This document shows, piece after piece, positions 55,758 to 64,000 of a stretch of DNA of 64,000 bases (its first letter is position 1; each line of letters opens with the position of its first letter). The stretch lies in assembly GCF_005925345.1 (NCBI RefSeq), contig NZ_SSHJ01000002.1, positions 310,001-374,000 of the forward strand, given 5' to 3'. The notes under the pieces were generated by a model. It did no database searches. It was not told where the DNA came from and saw only the letters and a program-made list of their open reading frames with translations. A program made the position numbers and the translations under genes. Source of the DNA: Pedobacter ureilyticus (GTDB lineage: Bacteria > Bacteroidota > Bacteroidia > Sphingobacteriales > Sphingobacteriaceae).

Positions 55758-58700
55758 ATGAAAAAAAAATTACTCATGCTGTTCTTGGGAGCTTTTCTTT
55801 TAGCAGTTCAGGTAATGGCGCAACAGGTTACTGTTACGGGTAAGGTCACTTCTTCTGAAGACGGCCAGCCAATACCAGGTGCAACAGTTAAGGTAAAAGG
55901 GACTTCTGTGGCAACACAGGCTAACACCAGCGGTGTTTACTCTATTAAGGTAAACAAAGGAGATGTGCTACAGTTCGCCTATTTAGGAATGGTAACTAAG
56001 GAGCAGGCGGTAGGAACCGCTGCTACGATTAACATTACATTAAGCCCGGATACTAAGGCGCTTAATGAGGTTGTGGTTACCGCTTTTGGTATAGAAAGAT
56101 CGAAGCGCTCGTTGGGTTATGATTCTCAGACAGTAAAAGGAGAGGAAATCGCTTCGACTCAGCGCGATAACTTTATTAATGCTCTACAAGGGAGGGTTGC
56201 TGGTGTTACGGTAACACCAACTAACGGTGTTCCTGGTGCTTCATCTCAAATTATCATTCGTGGCGCCGTTTCTTTAGATGGAGATAATCAGCCGCTTTTT
56301 GTAGTTGATGGAGTTCCTATTTCTAACAATACCTTTAGTGAGTATAATTTGGTTGGGCAGGGGACTTATAACAGAACAAACGATTATGGGAACCGTGGTA
56401 TGGATATTAATCCAGAGGAAATCGAGTCGGTTACCGTTCTCAAAGGGCCTGAAGCGTCAGCTTTATATGGTACTTTAGGTGCATCTGGTGCTGTAGTCAT
56501 TACTACAAAAAGGGCTAAAGCTGGTAAAGCGACAGTTTCTTACAACAACTCTTTCAGAGCAGAAACACCATATCGTTTTCCCGATGTGCAAACAGTGTTT
56601 GGCGGTGGAGCAGGAGGTATCTTTGATGAAGAGGTTCGCACAAGAACTTTCTTTGGAGGGCGTATCCCGGAAAATCGAACACGTTTTGATAACTTAGACG
56701 CCTTTTACCAAACTGGGTTTACGCAGAGGCATAGCGCTTCAATTGAGGGTGGAACTGAAGCGATCTCATTAAGAACTTCGGTGCAATACACCGATCAAGA
56801 AGGAGCTATACCCGGAACAGCATTTAACAGTTTGAATTTTAGGGTTACCGGTAACGCTAAAATTAGTGATAAGATTAGCGCAAATGCTTCGGTAAATTAC
56901 ATTAACAATAGAACAGACAAGACTTACAAAGGGGCAGGCAGCCCTATGATAAGCGTACTCACTTGGCCACATGTAGATGATATCAGAAATAGATACACAG
57001 CAACTGGAGAAAGGAGAACGATTACTGGCTCGTATAGTGCGGAATTAGATAACCCGATTTGGGGGATGGAGAATAATCCAAATTACGATATGACCAACCG
57101 TGTTATGGCAAATTTTGGTATGACATATAAGCCTACTAACTGGTTGGATATTAGAGGTACTGCTGGTACAGATGTTTATTCTTTCAGAGGTGCGAGCGGC
57201 TATCATCCGGAGTCGTATAATGCCAACGTTTCAGGTACAAGCTCAGTGGGAGGAGGTATAAATACCTTCAATAATAACGTTCGTTTATTGACTGCAAATT
57301 TGGTAGCTACAGCAAAGCAAACATACGGCAAGTTTAAACCAGTGTTGAGGTTGGGATATGATATTAATGATACCAGAAGCGAAACTACTTCACAATTTGG
57401 AGCGAGATTTTTAGAAACTAATTTTTTCAGTTTAAATAATACAGATCCCTCTACACAAAGAGTAGCTTACGCTGATGTTCGTACGCGTAAAATGGGTGCA
57501 TTTGGACAAGCCGAACTTGGTTACGCCGACTTGTTATACTTGACATTTACTGGACGTATGGATTTCTCTTCAACTTTACCAATAGCTAATTATAACTTCT
57601 TTTATCCAGCTGCATCTTTAAGTTTTGTGTTTTCAGACTTAGAGCCTGTTAAGAAGGTGGATTGGTTGTCTCAAGGTAAATTGCGGGCTTCTTGGGGACA
57701 GTCTGGTAAAGATGCTCGTACGGCATATATTACAAAAACCCCAATGACTGCTCAGACCACTACTGGAGGAGGTTTCGCGGTTGGCGTAACGCTGGGTAAT
57801 CCTGATTTAAAAGCTGAATTTACTACATCTAAAGAGGTTGGTATTGACCTTGGATTTTTTAAAGACCGCTTAACAGCCAACTTTACCTATTACAATGTAA
57901 CTAGCGATGGACAAATTACAGCGCCACGTTTAAGCTATGCGACGGGCGGTATTTTGATGTATATTAATAGTGGATTGGTGTCAAACAATGGTATAGAGCT
58001 TGTGCTTAGAGGTACTCCAATAAAAAAGGAAAATTTTTCTTGGACTATTGGTACGAATATAACACAGGTTAAAGGGCGTATTAAACAACTACCGGGTGAG
58101 CAAGAGACTTTTTATGTGTCTGATTCTTGGTTGTTCGGTAATGTTAGAAGACAGTATTTGAAAGGATCTTCCGTTTCCGCTATCTCTAGTATGGAAGTCT
58201 TGAGGAACAACGCAGGTGAAATTTTGATTAATCCAGCTAATGGAATGCCTATTATTGCTTCAGATTGGACTCAGATAGGAGATTCGGCACCTGATTTTGG
58301 TATTGGTTTAACCAATAACTTCACTTATAAAAACTTTGATTTATCATTCTTGTTTGATATCAGAAAAGGCGGCGATGTCTATAACGCTACAGAACTATAC
58401 CTTTATCAAAGGGGAATGTCTACACGATCTTTAGATCGTGAAGTTCCTAGGGTAATTAAGGGTGTACTAAGAGACGGCTTGGAGAATACTTCAAACCCTA
58501 CAGCAAATAATATTGTTGTAATACCTTCTATTTCAACATCTTACTACTCTAGTTTTTATAATACGAGCGATTTCATTGAGAAAGATATCAACTGGATTCG
58601 TTTAAAGGATATAACTTTAAGCTACAAGTTGCCAAAATCGTTTCTTGCTCGCACTAAAATTATTCGTAACGCAAGCGTTTTCTTTACTGGAACAGATCTA

Positions 58701-58844
58701 TGGTTGTTAACAAACTATAAAGGGGTAGATCCATCTGTAAATGGTTTGAGCGCTGCTTCTGGTGGTACAGGTGGTACGGGTATAGATTTCGGATCTTACG
58801 GCTTGCCTAGAGGATATAATTTTGGAATAAGAGTTGGTTTTTAA
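55758..58844 (+). CDS. SusC/RagA-family TonB-linked outer-membrane transporter
   Basis: A 1028-residue glycan or peptide importer. A signal peptide (KKKLLMLFLGAFLLAVQVMA) is followed by a carboxypeptidase-like beta domain (about 25-110, VTGKVTSSEDGQPIPGATVK). Next is the TonB-box-like LNEVVVTAFGIERSKRSLGY (about 112-131), the SusC plug signature RGAVSLDGDNQPLFVVDGVP (about 168-187), and a long barrel ending in GYNFGIRVGF with terminal Phe. It pairs with the downstream SusD-like lipoprotein as a lid-and-barrel complex. The substrate is not deducible; the neighbours (nagB, anmK, DeoR) suggest an amino-sugar oligomer. Confidence 0.95.
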   Translation: MKKKLLMLFLGAFLLAVQVMAQQVTVTGKVTSSEDGQPIPGATVKVKGTSVATQANTSGVYSIKVNKGDVLQFAYLGMVTKEQAVGTAATINITLSPDTKALNEVVVTAFGIERSKRSLGYDSQTVKGEEIASTQRDNFINALQGRVAGVTVTPTNGVPGASSQIIIRGAVSLDGDNQPLFVVDGVPISNNTFSEYNLVGQGTYNRTNDYGNRGMDINPEEIESVTVLKGPEASALYGTLGASGAVVITTKRAKAGKATVSYNNSFRAETPYRFPDVQTVFGGGAGGIFDEEVRTRTFFGGRIPENRTRFDNLDAFYQTGFTQRHSASIEGGTEAISLRTSVQYTDQEGAIPGTAFNSLNFRVTGNAKISDKISANASVNYINNRTDKTYKGAGSPMISVLTWPHVDDIRNRYTATGERRTITGSYSAELDNPIWGMENNPNYDMTNRVMANFGMTYKPTNWLDIRGTAGTDVYSFRGASGYHPESYNANVSGTSSVGGGINTFNNNVRLLTANLVATAKQTYGKFKPVLRLGYDINDTRSETTSQFGARFLETNFFSLNNTDPSTQRVAYADVRTRKMGAFGQAELGYADLLYLTFTGRMDFSSTLPIANYNFFYPAASLSFVFSDLEPVKKVDWLSQGKLRASWGQSGKDARTAYITKTPMTAQTTTGGGFAVGVTLGNPDLKAEFTTSKEVGIDLGFFKDRLTANFTYYNVTSDGQITAPRLSYATGGILMYINSGLVSNNGIELVLRGTPIKKENFSWTIGTNITQVKGRIKQLPGEQETFYVSDSWLFGNVRRQYLKGSSVSAISSMEVLRNNAGEILINPANGMPIIASDWTQIGDSAPDFGIGLTNNFTYKNFDLSFLFDIRKGGDVYNATELYLYQRGMSTRSLDREVPRVIKGVLRDGLENTSNPTANNIVVIPSISTSYYSSFYNTSDFIEKDINWIRLKDITLSYKLPKSFLARTKIIRNASVFFTGTDLWLLTNYKGVDPSVNGLSAASGGTGGTGIDFGSYGLPRGYNFGIRVGF

Positions 58845-58857
58845 TTCAATTATTAGA

Positions 58858-60402
58858 ATGAAAAAGATATATATGATATTAGCTGGACTGATGACGGTTT
58901 CGTCGTTAGGCTGCAAGAAGTATTTTGATATAAATACTGACCCCGCAACACCTCAAACACCGAACAGTAAAACGATGATTGCTCCTCTGTTTGCGCAGAT
59001 GGAGCGTGGGGTGCAATTTGACTCTAGGTATTTGGGAGGTGTTGTACAATATTTTGGTACTCCAAATGTTGGAGAAAACCACGGATGGCTACCTGCAAGT
59101 GACGCAATGGGTGAAATTTGGCGAACTGTCTATTTTGGGTTAGGTGCAAATTTGAACTTAATTATTGAAGATAGTTCAGAGAAACAAGAATGGAATTATG
59201 TAGGTTTAGCACAAGCACTAAAAGCTTGGGGTTGGCAAATTGGTACAGATTACCATGGACCAATGATAGTTAAACAAGCTTACGAACCTAATCGCTACAA
59301 ATTTGATTATGATGAACAAGCTTATGTGTATGAAGAGGTAGTTAAAGTAGCAAATGAGGCGATTTCCAACTTATCTAGAACAGATGGTAATGGTGCGGTA
59401 GCTAAGCTTGCGCCATTCGATGCCGTTTACGCAGGCGACAATAGCAAATGGATTAAGTTTTGTTATGGTCTTTTGGCTAGAAATGCAAATAATCTAATCA
59501 ACAAATCAACTTATGATCCGCAAAAGGTAATAGATTATGTTGATAAGGCCTTAGCTAGCAATGCCGATAATTTTTTAATTAAAAACGACGGAACTACTTC
59601 TGTAAATGCAAACTTTTATGGCCCAATTAGGTCAAACTTGGCATCTTACAGGCAAACTAGAATAATGGTTGGTTTGTTAGATGGCACCTACTTTACAGGT
59701 GTTCCAGGTACTGTAATTGATCCTCGTAGAGCTACTATGATTGCACCGAGTCAAGACGGGGTTTATAGAGGTACTTCTCCCGGGAGCGTAACAGCAGGCA
59801 CTGCTCCTCAGCAAATTCCGAATTTGTGGGGTTCTTACGGCACGGTAAATCCTGGTGCAGGTGATAATACTGGTAGATATCTATTTAAAGACAAAGCAAA
59901 TTTCCCCATTATGACCTACGCTGAGATGCAGTTTATTAAAGCCGAGGCGGCATTTAGAAAGGGAGAGAAAGACAAAGCATTAATTGCATACCAAAATGGG
60001 ATATCGGCAAGCATCGATTTTGTAAGTGGTTTAGGCACTGCAATACCCACTGCCCAGAAGACGGCTTATATGACGAGTGCATCTGTTGCTCAAACTGAGG
60101 GTGCGCTTACATTAAAAGATATCATGCTGCAGAAGTATATAGCATTGTATGCTTACGGTTTTGTAGAAACTTGGTCTGATTTGCGTAAGTACAACTATAT
60201 GGAGGGTGATGCTCAAGGAAATAAGCCTTATGATCAGGTTTACTTTTACCCAGCATTTAGCGCAGATAACGGCGGTAAACCTGCGCAAAGATATCGTCCA
60301 CGTTACAACTCAGAATATATCTGGAATTTAGATGCAATCAGAAAAATCGGTGCAGATAAAATAGATTATCATACAGTTAAAATGTGGTTTAGTCAACCTT
60401 AA
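58858..60402 (+). CDS. SusD/RagB-family surface glycan-binding lipoprotein
   Basis: A 514-residue lipoprotein. The ATG at 58858 gives MKKIYMILAGLMTVSSLGCK, a lipoprotein signal with Cys near residue 19; an earlier in-frame ATG overlapping the SusC gene is rejected. The body fits the SusD-like type 2 (RagB/SusD_2) group: YFDINTDPATPQTPN at the start, then GLAQALKAWGWQIGTDYHGP, MTYAEMQFIKAEAAFRKGEK and YIALYAYGFVETWSDLRKYN, TPR-like helices. It caps the SusC barrel and binds the incoming ligand at the cell surface. It lies 13 bases after the SusC stop. Confidence 0.93.
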   Translation: MKKIYMILAGLMTVSSLGCKKYFDINTDPATPQTPNSKTMIAPLFAQMERGVQFDSRYLGGVVQYFGTPNVGENHGWLPASDAMGEIWRTVYFGLGANLNLIIEDSSEKQEWNYVGLAQALKAWGWQIGTDYHGPMIVKQAYEPNRYKFDYDEQAYVYEEVVKVANEAISNLSRTDGNGAVAKLAPFDAVYAGDNSKWIKFCYGLLARNANNLINKSTYDPQKVIDYVDKALASNADNFLIKNDGTTSVNANFYGPIRSNLASYRQTRIMVGLLDGTYFTGVPGTVIDPRRATMIAPSQDGVYRGTSPGSVTAGTAPQQIPNLWGSYGTVNPGAGDNTGRYLFKDKANFPIMTYAEMQFIKAEAAFRKGEKDKALIAYQNGISASIDFVSGLGTAIPTAQKTAYMTSASVAQTEGALTLKDIMLQKYIALYAYGFVETWSDLRKYNYMEGDAQGNKPYDQVYFYPAFSADNGGKPAQRYRPRYNSEYIWNLDAIRKIGADKIDYHTVKMWFSQP

Positions 60403-60415
60403 TTATAAGATCAAC

Positions 60416-61222
60416 ATGAAAAAGAAATTATATTATTTAATAGCGGGTGTTGCAATGCTTTTTTCTGCTTGTGATAAGGATAAAGGCTATGTGGAAAACA
60501 CAGAATATGAGAGGCTTACGCCGGGAGATCCTAAGTATTCATATATCAAAATTTTAAATTTAAGTCCAGGCAGTCCGGTAGTTAATTTTTATATGGATGG
60601 AACTAAGTTTTCTTCGAAGCTTTCGTCTACAGGTGTAGAAAATGCTGGCTATACATATAATCAAGTGTTTCCTGACTTGGGTTACGCAATTGCTACTCCC
60701 GGCGCTCGTACGTTAACAGGCAAGATTATTCCTACTGCCACCGCAGATGCAAACTTACAGGTGTTTTCTACAAATATTAATCCTGCTCCTGGCAAGTATT
60801 ACACAATAATACCCAATGGCGCGTATAATACAAGTACAAAAACTATACCTTCAACATTAGTATTAGAAGATGTTAGACCCCTGTTAGATACCACTAAAGT
60901 GATTGTCCGTTTCGCAAATGTTTTAAGTGGAGGGCCTACAATGAGTTTAATAAGAGGTACAGCCGTTTCTGATCCTAAGATTATAAACAATGTTGCGGTT
61001 AATACAGCGTCTGACTGGGTAGAGATTTCTAGTCCAGGAGGTGGTCCTAATCCTTCACTAAGTTTTTTGTTTGTAGATGCTGCAACCAACGTTGCGTTAG
61101 GAACTGCTTTGACAACCACGTCGTTAACTAAAGGTAGGGCATATACTTTGTATGTTAGGGGTATATCAGGTGCCGCAAGTCCTAATAACCCGATTATTAC
61201 TTTCTACACAACATTCTATTAG
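60416..61222 (+). CDS. DUF4397-domain lipoprotein of the SusC/SusD locus
   Basis: A 268-residue lipoprotein: signal peptide KKKLYYLIAGVAMLFSAC with Cys near residue 19 followed by DKDK. DUF4397-type repeats begin SYIKILNLSPGSPVVNFYMD (about 41-60) and recur at VIVRFANVLSGGPTMSLIRG (about 160-180). YYTIIPNG is also typical. It starts 13 bases after the SusD gene and is followed by a strong terminator, so SusC, SusD and this gene form one operon; it is probably an additional surface ligand-binding protein. A distant relative lies at 23092-23799. Confidence 0.85.
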   Translation: MKKKLYYLIAGVAMLFSACDKDKGYVENTEYERLTPGDPKYSYIKILNLSPGSPVVNFYMDGTKFSSKLSSTGVENAGYTYNQVFPDLGYAIATPGARTLTGKIIPTATADANLQVFSTNINPAPGKYYTIIPNGAYNTSTKTIPSTLVLEDVRPLLDTTKVIVRFANVLSGGPTMSLIRGTAVSDPKIINNVAVNTASDWVEISSPGGGPNPSLSFLFVDAATNVALGTALTTTSLTKGRAYTLYVRGISGAASPNNPIITFYTTFY

Positions 61223-61241
61223 CGGTATGAAATAAAATAAA

Positions 61242-61268
61242 AAAACCGAGCCAATTTGGCTCGGTTTT
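61242..61268. terminator. strong terminator after the SusC/SusD operon
   Basis: AAAACCGAGCC pairs with GGCTCGGTTTT (61242-61252 with 61258-61268) around AATTT. The A-run before and T-run after allow function on both strands. It ends 14 bases before the next start codon. Confidence 0.9.
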
Positions 61269-61282
61269 CTTAATTTTATACA

Positions 61283-63916
61283 ATGAGAATTTGGTTATTC
61301 ATCTTCTTTTTAATGGTTTCCAAGGCTTCCCAAGCAATAATCATTGTAGTTACAAATAATGCTAACTCAGGCACAGGTTCTCTTAGGGAAGCTATTCAAA
61401 TCGCAAACGCTAATGGTATAACCGATAGAGATTATATTTATTTCGATATTCCTGCAGCAACTGCATCAGAAGTTTCAATAAGCCTAGACAGTGAGCTGCC
61501 AATATTAACTTCTAATGTTGTTATAGACGGAACAACTCAACCGATTTCACTTTTAGGAAATACTGGAACTCGAATTCGTCTTAATAATGCGACATCAAGC
61601 TTTTTTAGCGGGATAAGATTAGAAGGAAGCAGAGAAGTTGAGATTTACGGTATTGAGTTCGTTAACTTTAAGTCAGACCCAAACGGTCCAATTGAGGATA
61701 AGAAGGCTGGAATATATCTTCGAGATTCTCATTTTATCACCATTGGTTCTTCAAGTAAGCCAAATTGTTTTACAGGTAGTTATGCTGGAATTCTGTCTCC
61801 ATTTATCATACCTCGATTAGATGTTACAAATATCATTATTAGTGGTAACAATTTTGGTTTTAATGCAAATGGTTTGCTAAATCCAAACGAGAGTTCAATA
61901 GATTTAAGTTTTCTTAAAAACAGTAGGATTGGCGGTAGTACATTTGCTGATGCAAATGTGATTGCAGGTAGCACAAGAAATGGAATTGCGTTAGGCGGTG
62001 CGGATGGAGACGTAGAGATCTCCAACAACATTATCGGGATGAACAGGACTATGACAACCTTGTATAAAGTGAGTGCGGCAGTTGGTATTTATGTAAATGG
62101 AAATGCAAGCAAGCCAATTATTTCTAAAAACTTTATTTGTGGTCAAGATAGAGCTGTGTTTATAGATTATGTAAATGGGGGTTTTGTTTTAGAGGGAAAC
62201 AAATTAGGCGTAAATGAGACTGGCGCTACTACTTTTGGAAATAACGTTGGGGTATATATTAAATTTTGCAACGCTGGGCTTATAGGTGGTAATACTGCTT
62301 CTGCCAGCAACGAAATTGCTTATAATACTATAGCTGTAATTGCAGAAATTGCGTACCCGATTTCGGTCTTGCATAACAGCATTTATTGTAATTCAAATTC
62401 TTTACTGTTTATCAACTTGCCTTCGGGTAAAACTATCACTACCTCTAAGATAGCCAATATTTCCGCCAATGAAGTGCGAGGCACTTATCTTACCAATTCA
62501 AAGATTGAGCTTTTTTACACTGATGCCTGTGTAAATTGCGAAGGAAAGGAGTGGATTGCTACAATATTAACAGATGGATTGGGGAATTGGAGTTATAATG
62601 GGACCATTGATCTTACGAGGTCTATTACAAGTATGGGCACAAACCAAGACGGAGCTACTGCGCCTTTCTCTAAACCTCTAATGGATCAGGTAAATGCCTT
62701 AAAAACAGACGTAATTTGCAACCAGCCTACAGGAAGTATAAGAGGGATTGTGACTTATGATGCATCGATATTTGAATGGAGAGATGCAAATGGCTTGATC
62801 GTTGGGACAGCAAAAGATTTAGAAGGTGTTGGGCCGGGTACTTATAGGCTCACAGCTAAGCAGAACAACTCTTGCTCCGCTACGTCTAATGCGTTTACCA
62901 TTACTTCTTCTGGTACAGGAATATTGGAAAACAATATGGAGATTGTAAAGGCATATTGTGGTCAATCCAATGGTGCAATAACCGGAATAGTTACGCCAAA
63001 TAATGTTCCTCGTATCTGGTACAATGAAGCTGGAGTAGAGGTGGGTAGAAGTGATAATTTGATAAACGTGTCTGCAGGAACATACTATTTTACGGCACAA
63101 TTAGGTACTTGCAATATTTCTTCTCCTAACTATGTGGTCGATAACGTCACATTTGAGTACAAAATAGCGGAAGAGGATGTTAAAGAAGCTACCTGTTCTC
63201 AAGATAATGGCAGTATCAGTATAAATACTTTTCAAGGTGCAAGGCCAGATTATATTAAATGGTTTAATGAAAGTAATGTAGAAGTGGGTAATTCTGAAAC
63301 TATCTCAGGACTAGCTGCGGGACGTTATAGATTAATGGGGTATAGTAATTTTGGATGTAGCAACTTGATTAAAGAATATACAATCGCGGAAATTCAAAGC
63401 CCTATGGTTAACCTGCAAAACTTGAAACAATACATTAATTGTGATGGTAAATCAGTATCAACAAGCGGTATTCAAGTAGATGGACAAAGTGCACCTTATG
63501 GTTTTGCTTGGGTAGATCAAAACCAAAACATTGTTGCTTCCACACTAAATCTTAAAAATATTCCAATAGGAAAATACTTGCTAAAAGTTACAGACAGATA
63601 CGGATGTATAGTACAAAGTAGCATAATTGATTTTACACAATTAGAAGAAACCATTGTGAAAATACCAAACACATTTACCCCTAACGGAGATTCCATCAAT
63701 GATGTATGGGAAATTAAAGGAATCGAAAACTATCCAGAAGCTGAATTCAATATTTTCAATCGGAGTGGCGCCACTATTTTTACAAGTAGAGGTTACAGCC
63801 GCCCATTTGATGGTACATTTAACGGAAAAGAATTGCCCGTTGGTGTATATTATTATAAAATAAACCTGAACACAGAGTGCGGCGTTTTAACAGGGAGTTT
63901 AACTATAATTAGATAA
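61283..63916 (+). CDS. large secreted beta-helix protein with T9SS type-B C-terminal domain
   Basis: An 877-residue exported protein. The signal peptide is MRIWLFIFFLMVSKASQA. Residues about 20-380 form a right-handed beta-helix (repeats such as NNANSGTGSLREAIQIANAN, IIISGNNFGFNANGL, VEISNNIIGMN). Then come three related modules of about 70 residues, starting near 475, 548 and 632, each with (S/N)GxIxG...W...(N/A)(E/G)GxxVG...L...GxYxxTA, as in SprB-like adhesins. The last 85 residues, from IPNTFTPNGDSINDVWEIKG to the end, are the gliding-motility-associated C-terminal (type B sorting) domain of the type IX system. Probably a surface adhesin or glycan-binding protein. Confidence 0.9.
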   Translation: MRIWLFIFFLMVSKASQAIIIVVTNNANSGTGSLREAIQIANANGITDRDYIYFDIPAATASEVSISLDSELPILTSNVVIDGTTQPISLLGNTGTRIRLNNATSSFFSGIRLEGSREVEIYGIEFVNFKSDPNGPIEDKKAGIYLRDSHFITIGSSSKPNCFTGSYAGILSPFIIPRLDVTNIIISGNNFGFNANGLLNPNESSIDLSFLKNSRIGGSTFADANVIAGSTRNGIALGGADGDVEISNNIIGMNRTMTTLYKVSAAVGIYVNGNASKPIISKNFICGQDRAVFIDYVNGGFVLEGNKLGVNETGATTFGNNVGVYIKFCNAGLIGGNTASASNEIAYNTIAVIAEIAYPISVLHNSIYCNSNSLLFINLPSGKTITTSKIANISANEVRGTYLTNSKIELFYTDACVNCEGKEWIATILTDGLGNWSYNGTIDLTRSITSMGTNQDGATAPFSKPLMDQVNALKTDVICNQPTGSIRGIVTYDASIFEWRDANGLIVGTAKDLEGVGPGTYRLTAKQNNSCSATSNAFTITSSGTGILENNMEIVKAYCGQSNGAITGIVTPNNVPRIWYNEAGVEVGRSDNLINVSAGTYYFTAQLGTCNISSPNYVVDNVTFEYKIAEEDVKEATCSQDNGSISINTFQGARPDYIKWFNESNVEVGNSETISGLAAGRYRLMGYSNFGCSNLIKEYTIAEIQSPMVNLQNLKQYINCDGKSVSTSGIQVDGQSAPYGFAWVDQNQNIVASTLNLKNIPIGKYLLKVTDRYGCIVQSSIIDFTQLEETIVKIPNTFTPNGDSINDVWEIKGIENYPEAEFNIFNRSGATIFTSRGYSRPFDGTFNGKELPVGVYYYKINLNTECGVLTGSLTIIR

Positions 63917-63922
63917 AACTTC

Positions 63923-63930
63923 TATCTTTG
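63923..63930 (+). promoter_or_regulatory. putative -7 element of the last gene
   Basis: TATCTTTG matches TAnnTTTG exactly and lies 18 bases before the ATG at 63949. No clear -33 TTG at the expected distance. Confidence 0.5.
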
Positions 63931-63948
63931 CCCAAAACCTTTTATCCA

Positions 63949-64000
63949 ATGGCAAATTTTACCCTAACTCCTGAAACCTGGCAAAAAGTAAAAACAAAGT
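63949..64000 (+). CDS. start of a gene cut by the window end
   Basis: The frame from ATG 63949 reads MANFTLTPETWQKVKTK and runs off the window. A perfect -7 box upstream supports the start. Too short for assignment; the TWxxVK pattern faintly recalls CsbD-like stress proteins, which is only a guess. Confidence 0.5.
   Translation, partial: MANFTLTPETWQKVKTK

Overview
The window comes from a chromosome of the phylum Bacteroidota, most probably family Sphingobacteriaceae (Pedobacter or a close relative). This rests on the AT-rich DNA, a SusC/SusD pair, a type-B C-terminal sorting domain of the type IX secretion system, the Bacteroidota-type arginine pathway with an N-acyl-ornithine carbamoyltransferase and an interleaved proC, a NagB/PIG-L fusion, and promoters resembling TTG-N20-TAnnTTTG with few Shine-Dalgarno sequences. 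Genus is inference; no rRNA gene is present.

Layout. 1-4.3 kb: an MscS channel, a small HExxH protein, tRNA-Arg(CCU), a serine beta-lactamase-like hydrolase, a membrane-anchored LytTR regulator and a 39-residue protein. 4.78-16.96 kb: one tellurium-resistance (Ter) operon: HAD hydrolase, phosphoribosyltransferase, TerD, TerD, TelA, unknown, TerD, TerD, unknown, TerY, TerY, PP2C phosphatase, protein kinase, TerC. This matches the published TerY-phosphorylation cassette. The operon is bracketed by 118-bp direct repeats that differ at one base. The right copy lies inside an intact M28 peptidase gene. The left copy is the orphaned 3' end of such a gene with its own different C-terminus. This is the footprint of an island integrated into the 3' end of that gene, and recombination between the repeats would remove the operon and leave an intact peptidase gene.

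17-24 kb: the M28 peptidase, then a DUF6607-like protein, a PepSY membrane protein and a TonB-dependent siderophore-type receptor (probable iron uptake), and a DUF4397 lipoprotein. 24.3-39.5 kb: an extended arginine/proline cluster (acyltransferase, argG, argC, argD, argF', argB, proC, argE, argH) interrupted by accessory genes (GNATs, a REP-associated tyrosine transposase, a four-helix-bundle protein, a DUF1016 nuclease, a VOC protein, a Fic protein) and many palindromic repeats. Some palindromes are inserted in frame inside argF' and argC, and three lie inside the DUF1016 gene.

39.5-46.9 kb: exported phosphatase/nuclease-fold enzyme, a repeat-filled 650-bp spacer, a second MscS channel, a Gfo/Idh/MocA oxidoreductase, a coiled-coil protein, a GHL10-like glycosidase and an unknown exported protein. 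47-61.2 kb: an M16 peptidase, then an amino-sugar region (NagX-like transporter/acyltransferase, NagB/PIG-L fusion, AnmK, DeoR-family regulator, SusC/SusD, DUF4397 lipoprotein) suggesting uptake and recycling of N-acetylglucosamine, muropeptide sugars or chitin oligomers. 61.3-63.9 kb: a large secreted beta-helix protein with a T9SS signal. The window ends just inside another gene.
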